A stretch of DNA of 64,000 nucleotides from Osedax fenrisi (taxonomy: Eukaryota; Annelida; Polychaeta; Sabellida; Siboglinidae): assembly GCA_964019155.1 (NCBI GenBank), contig OZ025243.1:88742079-88806078 (forward strand). The letters run 5' to 3'. The translations under genes were made by a program, and so were the position numbers. Position 1 is the first letter of the stretch. The number at the start of each line of letters is the position of its first letter. This document shows, in pieces, positions 10,780-22,131 of this stretch. The notes below the pieces were generated by a model. It made no database searches and had not been told where the DNA came from. It saw only the letters and a program-made list of their open reading frames with translations.

Positions 10780-10920
10780 ACGGGTAAAAATAGAGGCGCC
10801 GCTTTAAAGTTTGCGGCCAGTCGGTACAGCTGTTTTAGAGAATTCTCTCTCTCTCTCCTAGAATTCGCTTGGTTTATTAATGCTAGGGGTTACCCGATTG
10901 GGTGCCTATAAATAGGGTTA
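10780..10920 (-). promoter_or_regulatory. Candidate muscle promoter of the essential light chain gene
   Basis: Just upstream of the candidate first exon, the minus strand carries a MEF2-like CTATTTTTA (10785-10793), a TTTAAAG TATA-like box near 10803, and a MyoD-type E-box CAGCTG (10827-10832). A perfect MEF2 site CTATAAATAG lies at 10906-10915. MEF2 plus E-box clusters are typical of muscle structural genes. The transcription start is not determined. Confidence 0.45.
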
Positions 10921-11089
10921 GCCGTACACTATTCTAGGCAATAGTTCCGCGAAACAGTAATACCGTCGGCCTATTATTGTGTTACATAAGTGTTTAAAGT
11001 TACGGGCGTATATAACTACAGTTATGTATACAGTTATGTAATGAAGCCGTGTTCATTGCATGTCCATTCGGAGTATAATATTAGGCTAC

Positions 11090-11109
11090 AATATATATAT
11101 ATATATATT

Positions 11110-11161
<52 letters not shown>

Positions 11162-11564
11162 AAACTACAACATACATATTATGTTAGAACAATATAACAA
11201 TCATTACAATAATTTAATAAGAGATAATTGTCTTTAAATATTAGAACATTACCACTAAATTATACTTCAACATTTCGCTGAGGGATACATGTATTAGTTG
11301 TATCCAGTGCACGGTTGTTTTAATGGGCTTATATAATGGACATATTCTACATACCTTACATATATGTATAGCTACTATACGGTACGCTATAGTATACTAT
11401 ACCCTATTGCCCACCCGATACATATAGGTATGCTCTTATAGGATAACATACCCGAATATCTACCGTGTAGTTAACAATGTTGTATTCTATACGGGACATC
11501 CATTTAAATAATAATTAATATTAGCCACATGTTTATGATATGATCTATATATATACATACATAA

Positions 11565-11639
<75 letters not shown>

Positions 11640-11647
11640 TATATACG

Positions 11648-11689
<42 letters not shown>

Positions 11690-11815
11690 CGTGTACATAC
11701 GTATATACACGTATGTGTATCACTCGTATTATGCATAATATACTGATGGCAAATTTAGATATAATAGTATTCAAAAATACTATAAAAATATACAAACATA
11801 TACACACATATACAT

Positions 11816-11883
<68 letters not shown>

Positions 11884-11930
11884 CTGTATGTCTAACTCTG
11901 ATATTATTATATATATATATATATATAATT
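11090..11930. repeat. Compound (TA)n/(CA)n microsatellite block
   Basis: Long TA runs occur near 11093-11157, 11585-11690 and 11828-11880, with (CA)n at about 11567-11585 and 11815-11830. Open frames of alternating Tyr/Ile here are repeat artefacts. Confidence 0.9.
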
Positions 11931-12109
11931 AATATATGTATATGCATACAATTATACGTATATCGCTTATGTATACAATTACATAGGGTACATTAGTAAC
12001 GATTAATGTGAAATGAGCAACGTAAGCGTATTCGGCAACGCCTTATAAGCATATCCGTTGGTATATTATGTTACCAAAAAATAGTTGCTGCCGTGAAATA
12101 TGTATTTAT

Positions 12110-12460
12110 AAATAATAATAACTAAACGCGCAGGAGGCGGCGCCAAGCGGTTGATTTAGATTTCTATTTCGGGGCGTTCAGTATCGCCACCTGGTGACTG
12201 CGGAGGAGGTGAGGAGGAGGGGGCGTGGCAGGGGGCGTTACCTATTCTAGGTGAGTGTACTCTACTATGTAATACGGTGATACCTGCACGCACCCGAGAG
12301 AGAGATAATGTTTTCCATCCTTATCCGTTAGCCTAGCAGCGAGCCTATTTGTACCTTACGCTCACCCCCTTAATAGACTGGCGAACAACTTATGAACTAG
12401 ACGAGAGCTCAGGGCAATATTAACGGCGGTGTATGATGGGCTGGTACTACGCTATGATGG
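12110..12460. promoter_or_regulatory. GC-rich island with CTCF-like site 3
   Basis: A GC-rich, CpG-containing patch sits in AT-rich DNA. GCCACCTGGTGA at 12186-12197 reads TCACCAGGTGGC on the minus strand, matching 11 of 12 positions of the CTCF core. On the minus strand a short ATG frame (MENIISLSGAC) ends at a fair donor AG|GTATCA near 12276, but its phase 2 cannot join the known light-chain exons. This is probably regulatory. Confidence 0.35.
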
Positions 12461-12528
12461 CCAGCCAATATGTATTCTATTATTTATAAATTAGTATTTT
12501 TATAGATCGTAATTTAATTAAAAATAAC

Positions 12529-12530
12529 TT

Positions 12531-12568
<38 letters not shown>

Positions 12569-12767
12569 ACTATTATATAGTTATTATTATTACTATACAT
12601 ATTATATAATTATTATTATTATGCTTTTTATATTCTTATATTATCCTAATATTAACTAAATGTGCACATTTCGTTAGAAATACAGTGTTCAGTAATATCT
12701 AAATAGATTATATTTGATAAAAACCTTCAATTTCAGATTCGGTAAGGTTTGCCTGTCAAAATTGTGA

Positions 12768-12807
<40 letters not shown>

Positions 12808-12980
12808 GTTAATTATTATTTAATTATTATTTAATTATTTGAAAATTCATCGTTGATACTCTACTAGAGAGTATACATTTGAAATATTTGCTAAAAATAA
12901 CATAATCTATTGAAATAAATAACAATAATTGTAAACTATTGTATATAGTTAAACTTTATAACATATATATATATATATAC

Positions 12981-13025
<45 letters not shown>
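12529..13025. repeat. (TTA)n, (TA)n and (AAT)n microsatellites
   Basis: Trinucleotide runs lie at about 12529-12566 and 12767-12807, a (TA)n at about 12964-13010, and an (AAT)n just after. No gene is seen. Confidence 0.85.
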
Positions 13026-13129
13026 AATAATTATATTAGATTGGTAAGTGGCAGTGATGAAAGAAAAATCAAGAAAAATCATGGCTTCTCGAGTCTTTCA
13101 CACACGTACACTGTACAGTGTACAGTGTG

Positions 13130-13245
13130 TGTACGTCGTACACACACACCCATACACACACGCACACACACATGCGCACACATACACACACACTCACCCA
13201 CACACACAAACACTCACACACACACACATACACACACATAATTCG
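13130..13245. repeat. (CA)n-rich microsatellite
   Basis: Imperfect CACACA/CATACA repeats are immediately preceded by a palindromic TGTACAGTGTACA motif near 13115-13127. Confidence 0.85.
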
Positions 13246-13483
13246 ATGTACCAAAGATATATGTCTGGTATATCGAATTATTCTTACATGTATCTAGTGT
13301 ACAACACAACACTATAACGTGTAACTATCTGAGTTAGCGGAGTTTCTGAGATATAGAGATTCTGAGATATCAATAGTTAATTGTATGCTAATTCTATAGA
13401 AGAATAATTCTTTAGATTGTATGACTTAGATGAGTTATAACAGTACGGTTACAGTTAAGGCCCTTATAAGAGCATTAACCCCC

Positions 13484-13640
13484 CTTAACCCCACTTTAAA
13501 CCCCCTTAACCCCCTTAACCCCCCTTAACCACCCTTAACCCCAAATAACACCTCATTAACCCCCCTTAAACCCCCTCTAAACCCCCTTAACCCCAAATAA
13601 CAGCTCATTAACCCCCCCTTAACCCCGTTAACCCCCCCGC
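13484..13640. repeat. C-rich TTAACCCC array
   Basis: About fifteen tandem, irregular copies of TTAACCCC(C), with runs of 4-7 C on the plus strand. The opposite strand is GGGGTTAA-like, telomere-reminiscent but not TTAGGG. It could form a quadruplex or i-motif. Confidence 0.8.
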
Positions 13641-13699
13641 ATCTAGGTATGATGTGTTACTATTAAATTGTACACATTACAATTATAAATCATAATAAT

Positions 13700-13845
13700 A
13701 ATACTACTAATTATTAATATTTTTCAAAGAATATAAAATTGATGGTTTACAACTAACTGTAAAAAAAGTATAAATTCATTTAACTAATAACTCCGACTGT
13801 ATAAGTGTAGTTAATAAGTATTGAGATATATTAACACACACTATA

Positions 13846-13909
<64 letters not shown>

Positions 13910-15150
13910 ACATATATAACTACTATTTAAAAAAATTACATATATAAATATTAAAGATAATAATATACATTTATTATATATACATATAATATGAAATAAC
14001 TAGAATTAAATATAATTCATAATCCCATAAGATGATTTCTACATTTATATAATAATTATATTATAAATCTATACGATAATAGTGATCATAATTATAATAG
14101 TGTAATGTATTAATATTAATATTTTACTATTTTAAAATTATTTTAAATAATTTAATCGATGTTCCCTTAATAGAATACTTTAGACATCTAAGCTTTTTAA
14201 TTAAAGAACGATTGTGAACTTCGCAAATAATGAGTGAACATACAAATAAGATATTTTAATAATACATATATAATTCTATGTATATACTAATGTAGGATAA
14301 AAGTACATATAGATATTATATGTCGGTGACATATAGAATATATTTTAATTGCTTACGGGATAATCTAATGAGCATATTTGTAAAGTATGTAATAATGTTG
14401 AGTAATTTTTTAACAATTATTCCTTTAATCCAGTAATTGTAAACAATTATTTATTTTCATAATAAAACAAAATATATAAATGTTTATATATTTATTAAAT
14501 ATTGTATATACAAAACAACTTATAAACTAACATTTATAAATTTGAAATACCCAATAACTTAAGATTTGAAATAATATCCTCAATAATATTAAGGACAATA
14601 TTTGAATTCTAACTATACATAATGATATTTAAAAAATCGTATCAAAGATAATAGAATGATAGAATAATAGAACGACTACAATTGTTCATGATAGTTTTAA
14701 CTACCATTGTAATACTTTGATTTCAATAATTTTCAGAGAATATATTTAATTTTTATAAAATTATTTTATTCAAAAATAAATTAATTTGTCACTTACATTG
14801 TGATACACACATCTAATTCTGAAGTAAAGTTATCCACTTAATTATAAAACAAAAATATAAAGTATTGTCCTTGATAATTAATAGATAATTAATACATACT
14901 AATTTCCACTAGAGATTACAATGTCGACACAATATGAAGATTATAATAATGTCAAGATATGAATTCAATACATGTTATAACTACCGCGGATGTTAAAATA
15001 AATATAATTATTTGAAATATATATTGAATAAATGTAAAATAAATAGATTCACATTTAAATCTAACTATTACACAATTTCTCAAATAACTGAACTAATATT
15101 TAGCCTCATAATAAAGGTCATTATTAATCGATTTATAATAAATTGAAATA
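13700..15150. other. AT-rich DNA with (TA)n, no gene seen
   Basis: A (TA)n run lies at about 13851-13905. The rest is very AT-rich with stops in all frames. No splice-flanked open stretch was recognised. Confidence 0.5.
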
Positions 15151-15800
15151 TAAAATGGCGGCCGAGAATTTTTTTTTATGAATTCGGTACATGACCTTGA
15201 ACTATATCGTTATCCAGTTGAACGAATTTCGTATACGTTATACCACGTGACTATATTACATCGCATACATGCGCACTATACGAATATAATCCGAAGGTGA
15301 ACTGATAATCGGTAGAGAGAAAGCGGCTAAAACTCGTGAAAGCCACTTATAATTAATAACTATAATTACTAGTTCCATTAATGACCGCCAGGTGTAATTA
15401 AAGGAATATCGCTACGTTAAAGCTAAGCGTAACGCCAAGCTCGGAAGACTTTAGCCTCGCACACTTACCATTATGAAGATTTAGTTAATACGAATCGATT
15501 GTTCTTGCTTGTGCTTTGTTGAACGCGAGAAACTAAATGATAATGGTTTAGCGCATCCCTCCCGTATAGATAACAACGTAGGCGGTGCCGGTTAAACGAT
15601 AGGGGGCGGGTCGACAGGTGTCTCGTTCACTCGCTAGGGTGAATCTCGCGCTATCTCGTCCAGTCTCGAGAGATCGCGAGAGGAATTCAAGCGTGTTCCG
15701 GTATATACACGATGTCAGTGGTGTACCACTGCCACTGCCACTACTACTACATACACTACTACTATAGTAGTGATGGTATACCATAGTATACAATAGTGCA
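15150..15800 (-). promoter_or_regulatory. GC-richer island, possible upstream 5' exon ending ATG|GTAAGT
   Basis: The composition shifts sharply to GC-richer sequence. A CTCF-like motif GACCGCCAGGTGTA lies at 15383-15396. On the minus strand a leader-like stretch ends in ATAATG|GTAAGTGTG, with the donor after 15469. This would be a start exon holding only the Met codon, in phase 0. It cannot join the light-chain EF exons directly, so it may belong to an unseen transcript or be chance. Confidence 0.25.
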
Positions 15801-15898
15801 CTATATCGGCAATAATCACTGCCATATTAATTAGTATGTTATATATTATATTATATCATGTGTATAAATACACAACCATATACATATATAAACATATA

Positions 15899-15904
<6 letters not shown>

Positions 15905-15941
<37 letters not shown>

Positions 15942-15990
15942 CCTATACTTCGTATAGTATATGAGTACTATATAGTACACTATATATAGT

Positions 15991-16048
<58 letters not shown>

Positions 16049-16110
16049 TATAAATAAGTATTATATAGTACACTATATATAGTGTACTATATATATATAT
16101 ATTCATAGAA
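15905..16110. repeat. (TA)n with duplicated long palindrome
   Basis: A perfect 32-bp palindrome spans 15969-16000. Its 22-bp core (AGTACAC...GTGTACT) recurs at 16067-16088. Each is bordered by (TA)n, and ATTCATAgAAATAAGT-type segments at about 16044 and 16100 suggest a roughly 60-bp tandem duplication. Confidence 0.7.
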
Positions 16111-16124
16111 ATAAGTTCACGATA

Positions 16125-16570
16125 CTAATTGCTCGTAGTCTCTCAGCCCGAACCGAAGCGATTACGGGGGCGGGTCGGTCGGTACGCTCGATCGGGTCGC
16201 CTTCCTTATAGGGAGACACGCCCACAATTATCGGCTCGGGCGACGACCGCCCCTCTACTAGGCGTAACAAGACACCGCCTCTCGTGCGCGCGTACGTTCC
16301 CGCGTACATAGGTGATACCGTAGACGCTCACGCACCTGTCTACAACACACACACACACACACACACACGGCGTCCTAATAGACTATAACCGGGTTACAAT
16401 GTCGTGTGTGCGCACACTGCGCGCGTCTATTAATAGATGGTGCGTAATTGCTACCGGCACAGAATCGGAGCGAGGGGTTGGGATCGTGGTCACCGAATTG
16501 GAGGGAGTGGGTGTTAAACCGACTTCCCTATACGGATCATTAACACTTAACCCTCTTAACCGAGTTTTAG
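16125..16570. other. GC-rich island, function unclear
   Basis: This is a CpG-rich stretch with a near-CArG sequence CCTTATAGGG around 16204 and a (CA)n run at about 16347-16368. Open frames on both strands lack convincing splice context or recognisable protein motifs. It may be a regulatory element. Confidence 0.3.
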
Positions 16571-16669
16571 TTTAGTGATGTTAAGTATAGATGTTGTAAT
16601 TTTAGAACGAGTATCGATAGTTTATACTTTCATATATGAAACAAATATAATAATAATTATATACATATA

Positions 16670-16670
16670 C

Positions 16671-16719
<49 letters not shown>

Positions 16720-17900
16720 CACATACCAATATAATAAGCATATGTGATATATTTATTATTAGTATTTGTTTTCTAATACATGTTGCCCACTTACCCACTT
16801 ACCAACTTACGTACAATAATTGACGAGCTATTAGCATTCCTAGCCTGCTGTAATTGAACTGACTGTGTTACGTCACGCCTAGATTACGCAATGCCCTGGG
16901 TACACGTGCACCCAGACTCCACGGCTGCGCATGACATGTTTATCATACGTAATCAATGTGATTATCAGTTATTGTTATTCGTGTAATGATGTTTATATGA
17001 ATATGTTATTAATATCATTATTTACATCTATATGATAAATTTACACCTAAAAAGCATATATATATAAAATAAATATTGATATATTTAGTAGTATTTTATT
17101 ATAAGCTATTTAGTTTAATAACTTAAATATACATCAGTATAGTTATTATTGATAGGTTATATTATACACGTTCACGTTCGTATTGTATATTGAATGAAGC
17201 TAGCTTGCTATTCGAATAATGTCACAAGTAAACTAAGAGCAAGATTTGTTTAAGGAAAGATATAATAGTACGCGAAATTGTGTAATTCAATTTTGTACGC
17301 AAAACATGAACCCATGTTGAACATGAACACAAGTTTAATTTTCGTAAAAATGTATTTTTTATAATGTTTTACAATTATAAAGTCGTAAAAAACTGTACAC
17401 TTTTGAAGAAATGTAAAAAAAAATATTTTAAATTATTTCGTATATTTTGAAAACTAAGTGTTCTCTACTAATATTTAGCAAAGCAGTAGGATATTTTGGT
17501 TTTAAATGATATACCTATCTATGAAGTTAGTAAAAGCTAATTTATATTACATATAATTTAATAGAAAAATAATTTTTTTTTGCAAAAAAAATAGCGTCAA
17601 ACCTAAATCTATTTCAGTGGTTCGATACTACTACCGCTAGCAGCGGCACGGGTAACTATTAATTACGTTGCGTAGATAGGGACTATATAGTTTCTTCGCC
17701 TAATATTTACCGAGGTTACTACGATACAAGTGTATCTATATACAGGTACACGCGTATAACGTATACTATTATAGTATACTAGTGAAATGGGCATTCCGAA
17801 GTTAAAATAGAACATTTACCTATCGGGCGGCGTAAACAGCTGAGGGAGATTTCAACTAGATAACATGTACCTGAATGCTATATATATATACTTATATATA

Positions 17901-17937
<37 letters not shown>

Positions 17938-18460
17938 TAAGTTACAAAACGATATTATATAATATATTGACCAGGCTTTACTTTAAATATATGTATATAA
18001 ATGCGTCCATGGACTGTAGACCTGTTATTAAAGATCTATAATGATTTCATGAACGCTATTGTATATATATACATATATATATATAGTAGTATCAACGATT
18101 TTCCAAAGGATTACTTCATAATATTACAATTACTTCACAATATCTTTGGTAGTATCTAATGGTCTTGGAGGTATACAATATGATGATGATGATGATGATG
18201 ACGATGATATAAGTTTATTAGGCATAACAAAAGTGATAAAACTCCTCGTAGTGCACGTATATTAATAATAAATAAAATAATATATAAATGGTATATAGTA
18301 TATATATATATATACTATATATACTATATATACTATATAATATATACTATAGTATGCAGTAGTATAGTAGATTAGTATATAGTATCGATGAGATCATATT
18401 ACTATTACCATTTTATAATTTTACTATACACGTTATTTGATATAGTATACTATGGTATAC
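16670..18460. other. AT-rich DNA with microsatellites, no gene seen
   Basis: (TA)n runs lie near 16679-16718 and 17905-17936, and (GAT)n at about 18180-18206. TATACTATAG-type short palindromes cluster at 18290-18370. A small GC-richer patch lies near 17615-17835. Confidence 0.5.
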
Positions 18461-18662
18461 TATAGTATGCTGCATACTGTATGCATCTATGCTTATGATA
18501 TTAGTATAATCAACTACCTAGAATTTGTTACTGACTATTTGTGTTTGTCGATTTATTATTTTGTTTGTGTTATATAATATAATATATGACGTAATAATGT
18601 ACTAATATTTATGTAATCATATAATTATAATAATAAAATCTATCCTATCCTATCATATCCTA
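18460..18662 (+). mobile_element. LINE 3'-end fragment with (TATCC)n tail
   Basis: A sequence ending AATAAAATCTATCCTATCCTA resembles the 3' end of the LINE at 20.27-21.86 kb, including its pentanucleotide TATCC tail. No coding part remains. Confidence 0.45.
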
Positions 18663-19443
18663 TATACACATACTACCCACACACTAGAATTTACAGTCAT
18701 GTGACTATACTAAGTACTTATAAGGACATGGCTTATTACAGTTATAAGGACATAATGATATTACCAACTTTATTACCTACTTACCACGTGATCATATTTA
18801 CTGAGAAGATCAAGTTACCGCACAGTGTGCGGCGCACACCAACACATTGAGCATTTTGTTAAACCACATTCATATACACTTACATTTAGTTTACTCTAAC
18901 TTTACTGTACGACGTACACTAACGTGTATCATTTCTAGCGGCACAATTGTATAATGTATATAAATATAACATATATACGTATAATGTATATACGTTTTTA
19001 ATATATTCAAGTATACTGAAGGCGTTGGTAGGGTTTAGCCCTTATAGTGTTTATTTATGGATAAATAATGGTTTTAGTTCGAGTTTATTTATGGATAAAA
19101 TATGTTTTTTACTAGCGTTTACTTGCGGATCATGTATAGTTTTTTTAGGGCTCGATTGTGGTTTTTGCGAGACTATATTTAGGGCTTTAGGCGGTAGTAT
19201 ACTATGGTACACATGCGTATTTAGAACTATATTATATATAATCTAATCTAATCAATACATATATGTAGTTCTAGAATATAGATATTTTTTGTATATATTC
19301 AGAAATAGATTAGGGTAGTAGTTGCCAGGTGCAAATGTGTATTTAGAGCTAAATTATATTTCTCGAGTAGGTTTTAATTCGAATACATACCGATGGGCGC
19401 ATGTTAAACAAAGCACAATCAGCTTAAACATTTGTAATTACAC

Positions 19444-19975
19444 GTGATAGCAAACTATGTAGTGGTCAATGTAGTGGTCAGTGTAGTGGTCAGTGTAGTG
19501 GTCAGTGTAGTGGTCAGTGTAGTGGTAAGTGTAGTGGTAAGTGTAGTGGTTAATGTAGTGGTCAGTGTAGTGGTCAGTGTAGTAGTGGTAAATGTAGTGG
19601 TCAATGTAGTGGTCAGTATAGTGGCCAATGTAGTGGTCAATGTAGTGGTCAGTGTAGTGGTTAATGTAGTGGTCAGTGTAGTGTTCAGTGTAGTGGTCAG
19701 TGTAGTAGTGGTAAATGTAGTGGTCAATGTATTGATAAATATATTGGTCAGTGTAGTGGTCAATGTAGTGGTCAGTGTAGTGGTCAGTGTAGTGGTTAAT
19801 GTAGTGGTCAGTGTAGTGGTCAGTGTAGTAGTGGTAAATGTAGTGGTCAATGTAGTGGTCAGTATAGTGGTCAATGTAATGGTCAATGTAGTGGTCAGTA
19901 TAGTGGTCAGTGTAGTAGTCAATGTAGTGGTCAGTGTAGTGTACAGGGTAGTGGTAAGGTAAAGGTCAACAAGGT
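19444..19975. repeat. 12-bp minisatellite (TGTAGTGGTCAG)n
   Basis: About 42 tandem copies of TGTAGTGGTCAG and variants, with occasional TAGTAGTGG insertions. Because the unit is divisible by three, both strands have long open frames (V-V-V-S repeats on plus, T-T-L-T on minus). Nothing suggests that these are translated. Confidence 0.9.
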
Positions 19976-20042
19976 AGTCAAGGTTATGATCTATAGTTAT
20001 TGGTGGCTACGACAGGCACGTCAGACAAGCATTCAGATAAAC

Positions 20043-20085
<43 letters not shown>

Positions 20086-20224
20086 GTGTTAGCTTATAGG
20101 CTGAAATAATAAACAACTAGTCCAGTCTATAACGTATATATTCTGATAGTTGTATCGTATAGGTATTGCATAATATATACATATATTCATACGTTCACAC
20201 ATCGATACATATTCACATACCCAT

Positions 20225-20267
<43 letters not shown>

Positions 20268-20269
<2 letters not shown>

Positions 20270-21671
20270 ACTTGACGATGGAATCATGGTCAGTTCCCTG
20301 AAATATGCCATCATTAAGCCCATCCTAAAAAAATCGTATCTTGATCCAGATGTATTGACCAATTACCGACCGATCTCACAACTTCCAATATTAAGTAAAA
20401 TCATGGAACGTGTGGTCAGTCGTCAGCTCATCAATTACCTTGAAAATAACAATCTGCTTGATTACTTTCAAAGTGCGTATAGAAAATCTTTCTCTACTGA
20501 GACTGCCCTCACACATGTCACTGACCTGATTCATAACTCGCTTGACTCGTCTCATTGCGTACAACTACTCCTGATTGACCTTTCTAGTGCCTTTGACATG
20601 CTCAACCATTCGATCCTAATTAACCGTATCATCGAACTTGGTATTGAAGGTTCCCCCCTTAAGTGGCTGATGTCGTTCATCACTGATCGAACTTCGTCTG
20701 TTAAAATCAATGACTTCATATCACCTCCCACCAATATTCTTAAAGGGGTCCCTCAGGGATCAGTTCTTGGGCCACTTCTCTTCTCTATATACTTACGTCC
20801 TATCTCTAATATTATTCGCAAATACCCTAATATCTATTACCACATATATGCTGATGACATTCAACTACTACTTAAACTGCCCATTGACTCTATGAACTCT
20901 AACTCTGAGCTATCAGATTGTACCTCTGAGATCACTTACTGGTTACTAACTAATGACCTCTTAGTCAATACTTCCAAAACTGAACTTCTTAACATCTCGA
21001 AGGTACCTGTAACTTTCCCTACTCTGTCAATTGACGGTATAATAATTAAACCTTCTGAATCTGTGCGCAATCTTGGTGTTTTAATTGAGAGTACTCTATC
21101 GTACGGTGCTCATATCAATGCAATCTCTAAATCCGCAAATCTCTATTTGAGAAAAATTCGTCACATTAAAAACTATTGTTCTCCCAACATCACTAAGCGC
21201 CTTCTCAACGCCCTAGTATTATCGCGAATAGACTATTGCTGTTCTCTATTCTACGGAATTAAGAACTCTGAAGTTATTAAAGTTGACCGAATTATTCGCT
21301 CATCCGTAAGATTAATTCATAGGCTTAAGCGACGCGATCATACTTTAACTGACACCCACCAATGCAATATTAAATGGCTATCGTTTAGAAAACGGTGTCA
21401 ATTTAGGCTTCTCTGCTTAACACATAAAAAACTATTCCTAGGCAGACCTGCATACTTGCGTGGATTGCTCACTCGTCGCAACATCCTCCCACATCTGCGC
21501 TCGTCTGATGCCACACTACTTGACTTACCTGTTACTCGTAACGTGATGCGTTCTCGCTCCTTTACAAGCATGGCTCCTACTACATGGAATCTGTTGCCTT
21601 ACCGCCTACGAAGATTGAAGTCGCCTCACGTGTTTGCTAATAGTCTCAAAGACTATTTAAATTTAACTTAA
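20268..21671 (+). CDS. LINE reverse transcriptase, open but 5'-truncated
   Basis: About 467 residues are uninterrupted. In order they show the RT fingers (LTNYRPISQLPILSKIMERV), motif A LLLIDLSSAFDMLNH, motif B GVPQGSVLGPLLFSIYL, the catalytic YADDIQLLL, and a C-terminal domain ending near the family motif MAPTTWNLLPYRLRRLKS. The upstream Tyr/Ile codons come from the TA repeat and are not part of the protein. The intact frame suggests a fairly recent insertion. Without the 5' half it is unlikely to be autonomous. Confidence 0.88.
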
Positions 21672-21860
21672 AGTAACCCTCTCCTTGATGTTGATCTGGT
21701 TCCATCTCTATTTTTATATATTATATTGCTACCTTATTTAATGTTATTGTTTCGTTTTGTTTGTTCGTTCACAACACCAGTGAGGGTAATCTCTCTTTAC
21801 CATATTTGGTGTATAAATAAACCATCATATCCTATCCTATCCTATCCTATATATATATAT
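20268..21860 (+). mobile_element. 5'-truncated L2/CR1-like LINE with (TATCC)n tail
   Basis: The element starts abruptly inside a (TA)n run, within the reverse transcriptase domain. It ends in a 3' UTR with TGGTGTATAAATAAACC followed by TATCC repeats at about 21828-21851. The endonuclease is absent. This is a typical target-primed, 5'-truncated insertion. Related but older copies lie elsewhere in the window. Confidence 0.9.
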
Positions 21861-21901
21861 ATATACGCATACATACATGTATACACACGTATACATACAC
21901 G

Positions 21902-21951
<50 letters not shown>

Positions 21952-22097
21952 CATACGTATAAACATATACATGTATTTGCATGAAGTAGGAAGCTGATTG
22001 TTATTTTAATTTGGAGACAATATTTATTATTTGTCTTTTTTTCATGTAATAATAATAACACCATTATTTCTTTAACAAATTATATATATTACATCCT

Positions 22098-22131
<34 letters not shown>

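Noticed and set aside
10584..10787. Plus-strand open frame in the GC-rich patch
   Set aside because: It is the antisense shadow of the candidate first light-chain exon and promoter; the minus-strand reading fits the protein family.
12276..12310. Minus-strand mini-exon MENIISLSGAC ending at a GTATCA donor
   Set aside because: Its phase 2 does not match the EF-hand exons and no partner acceptor was found.
15548..15793. 81-residue minus-strand frame with Ser/Gly runs
   Set aside because: Part of it is a GTAGTAGTGGCAGTGG simple repeat, and no splice or start context supports it.
16103..16311. Overlapping open frames on both strands in the GC-rich island
   Set aside because: No protein motif, no convincing splice sites, and openness is expected from CpG-rich composition.
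19444..19962. Open frames of V-V-V-S (plus) and T-T-L-T (minus)
   Set aside because: Both are translations of a 12-bp minisatellite with no start context, splice sites or amino-acid diversity.
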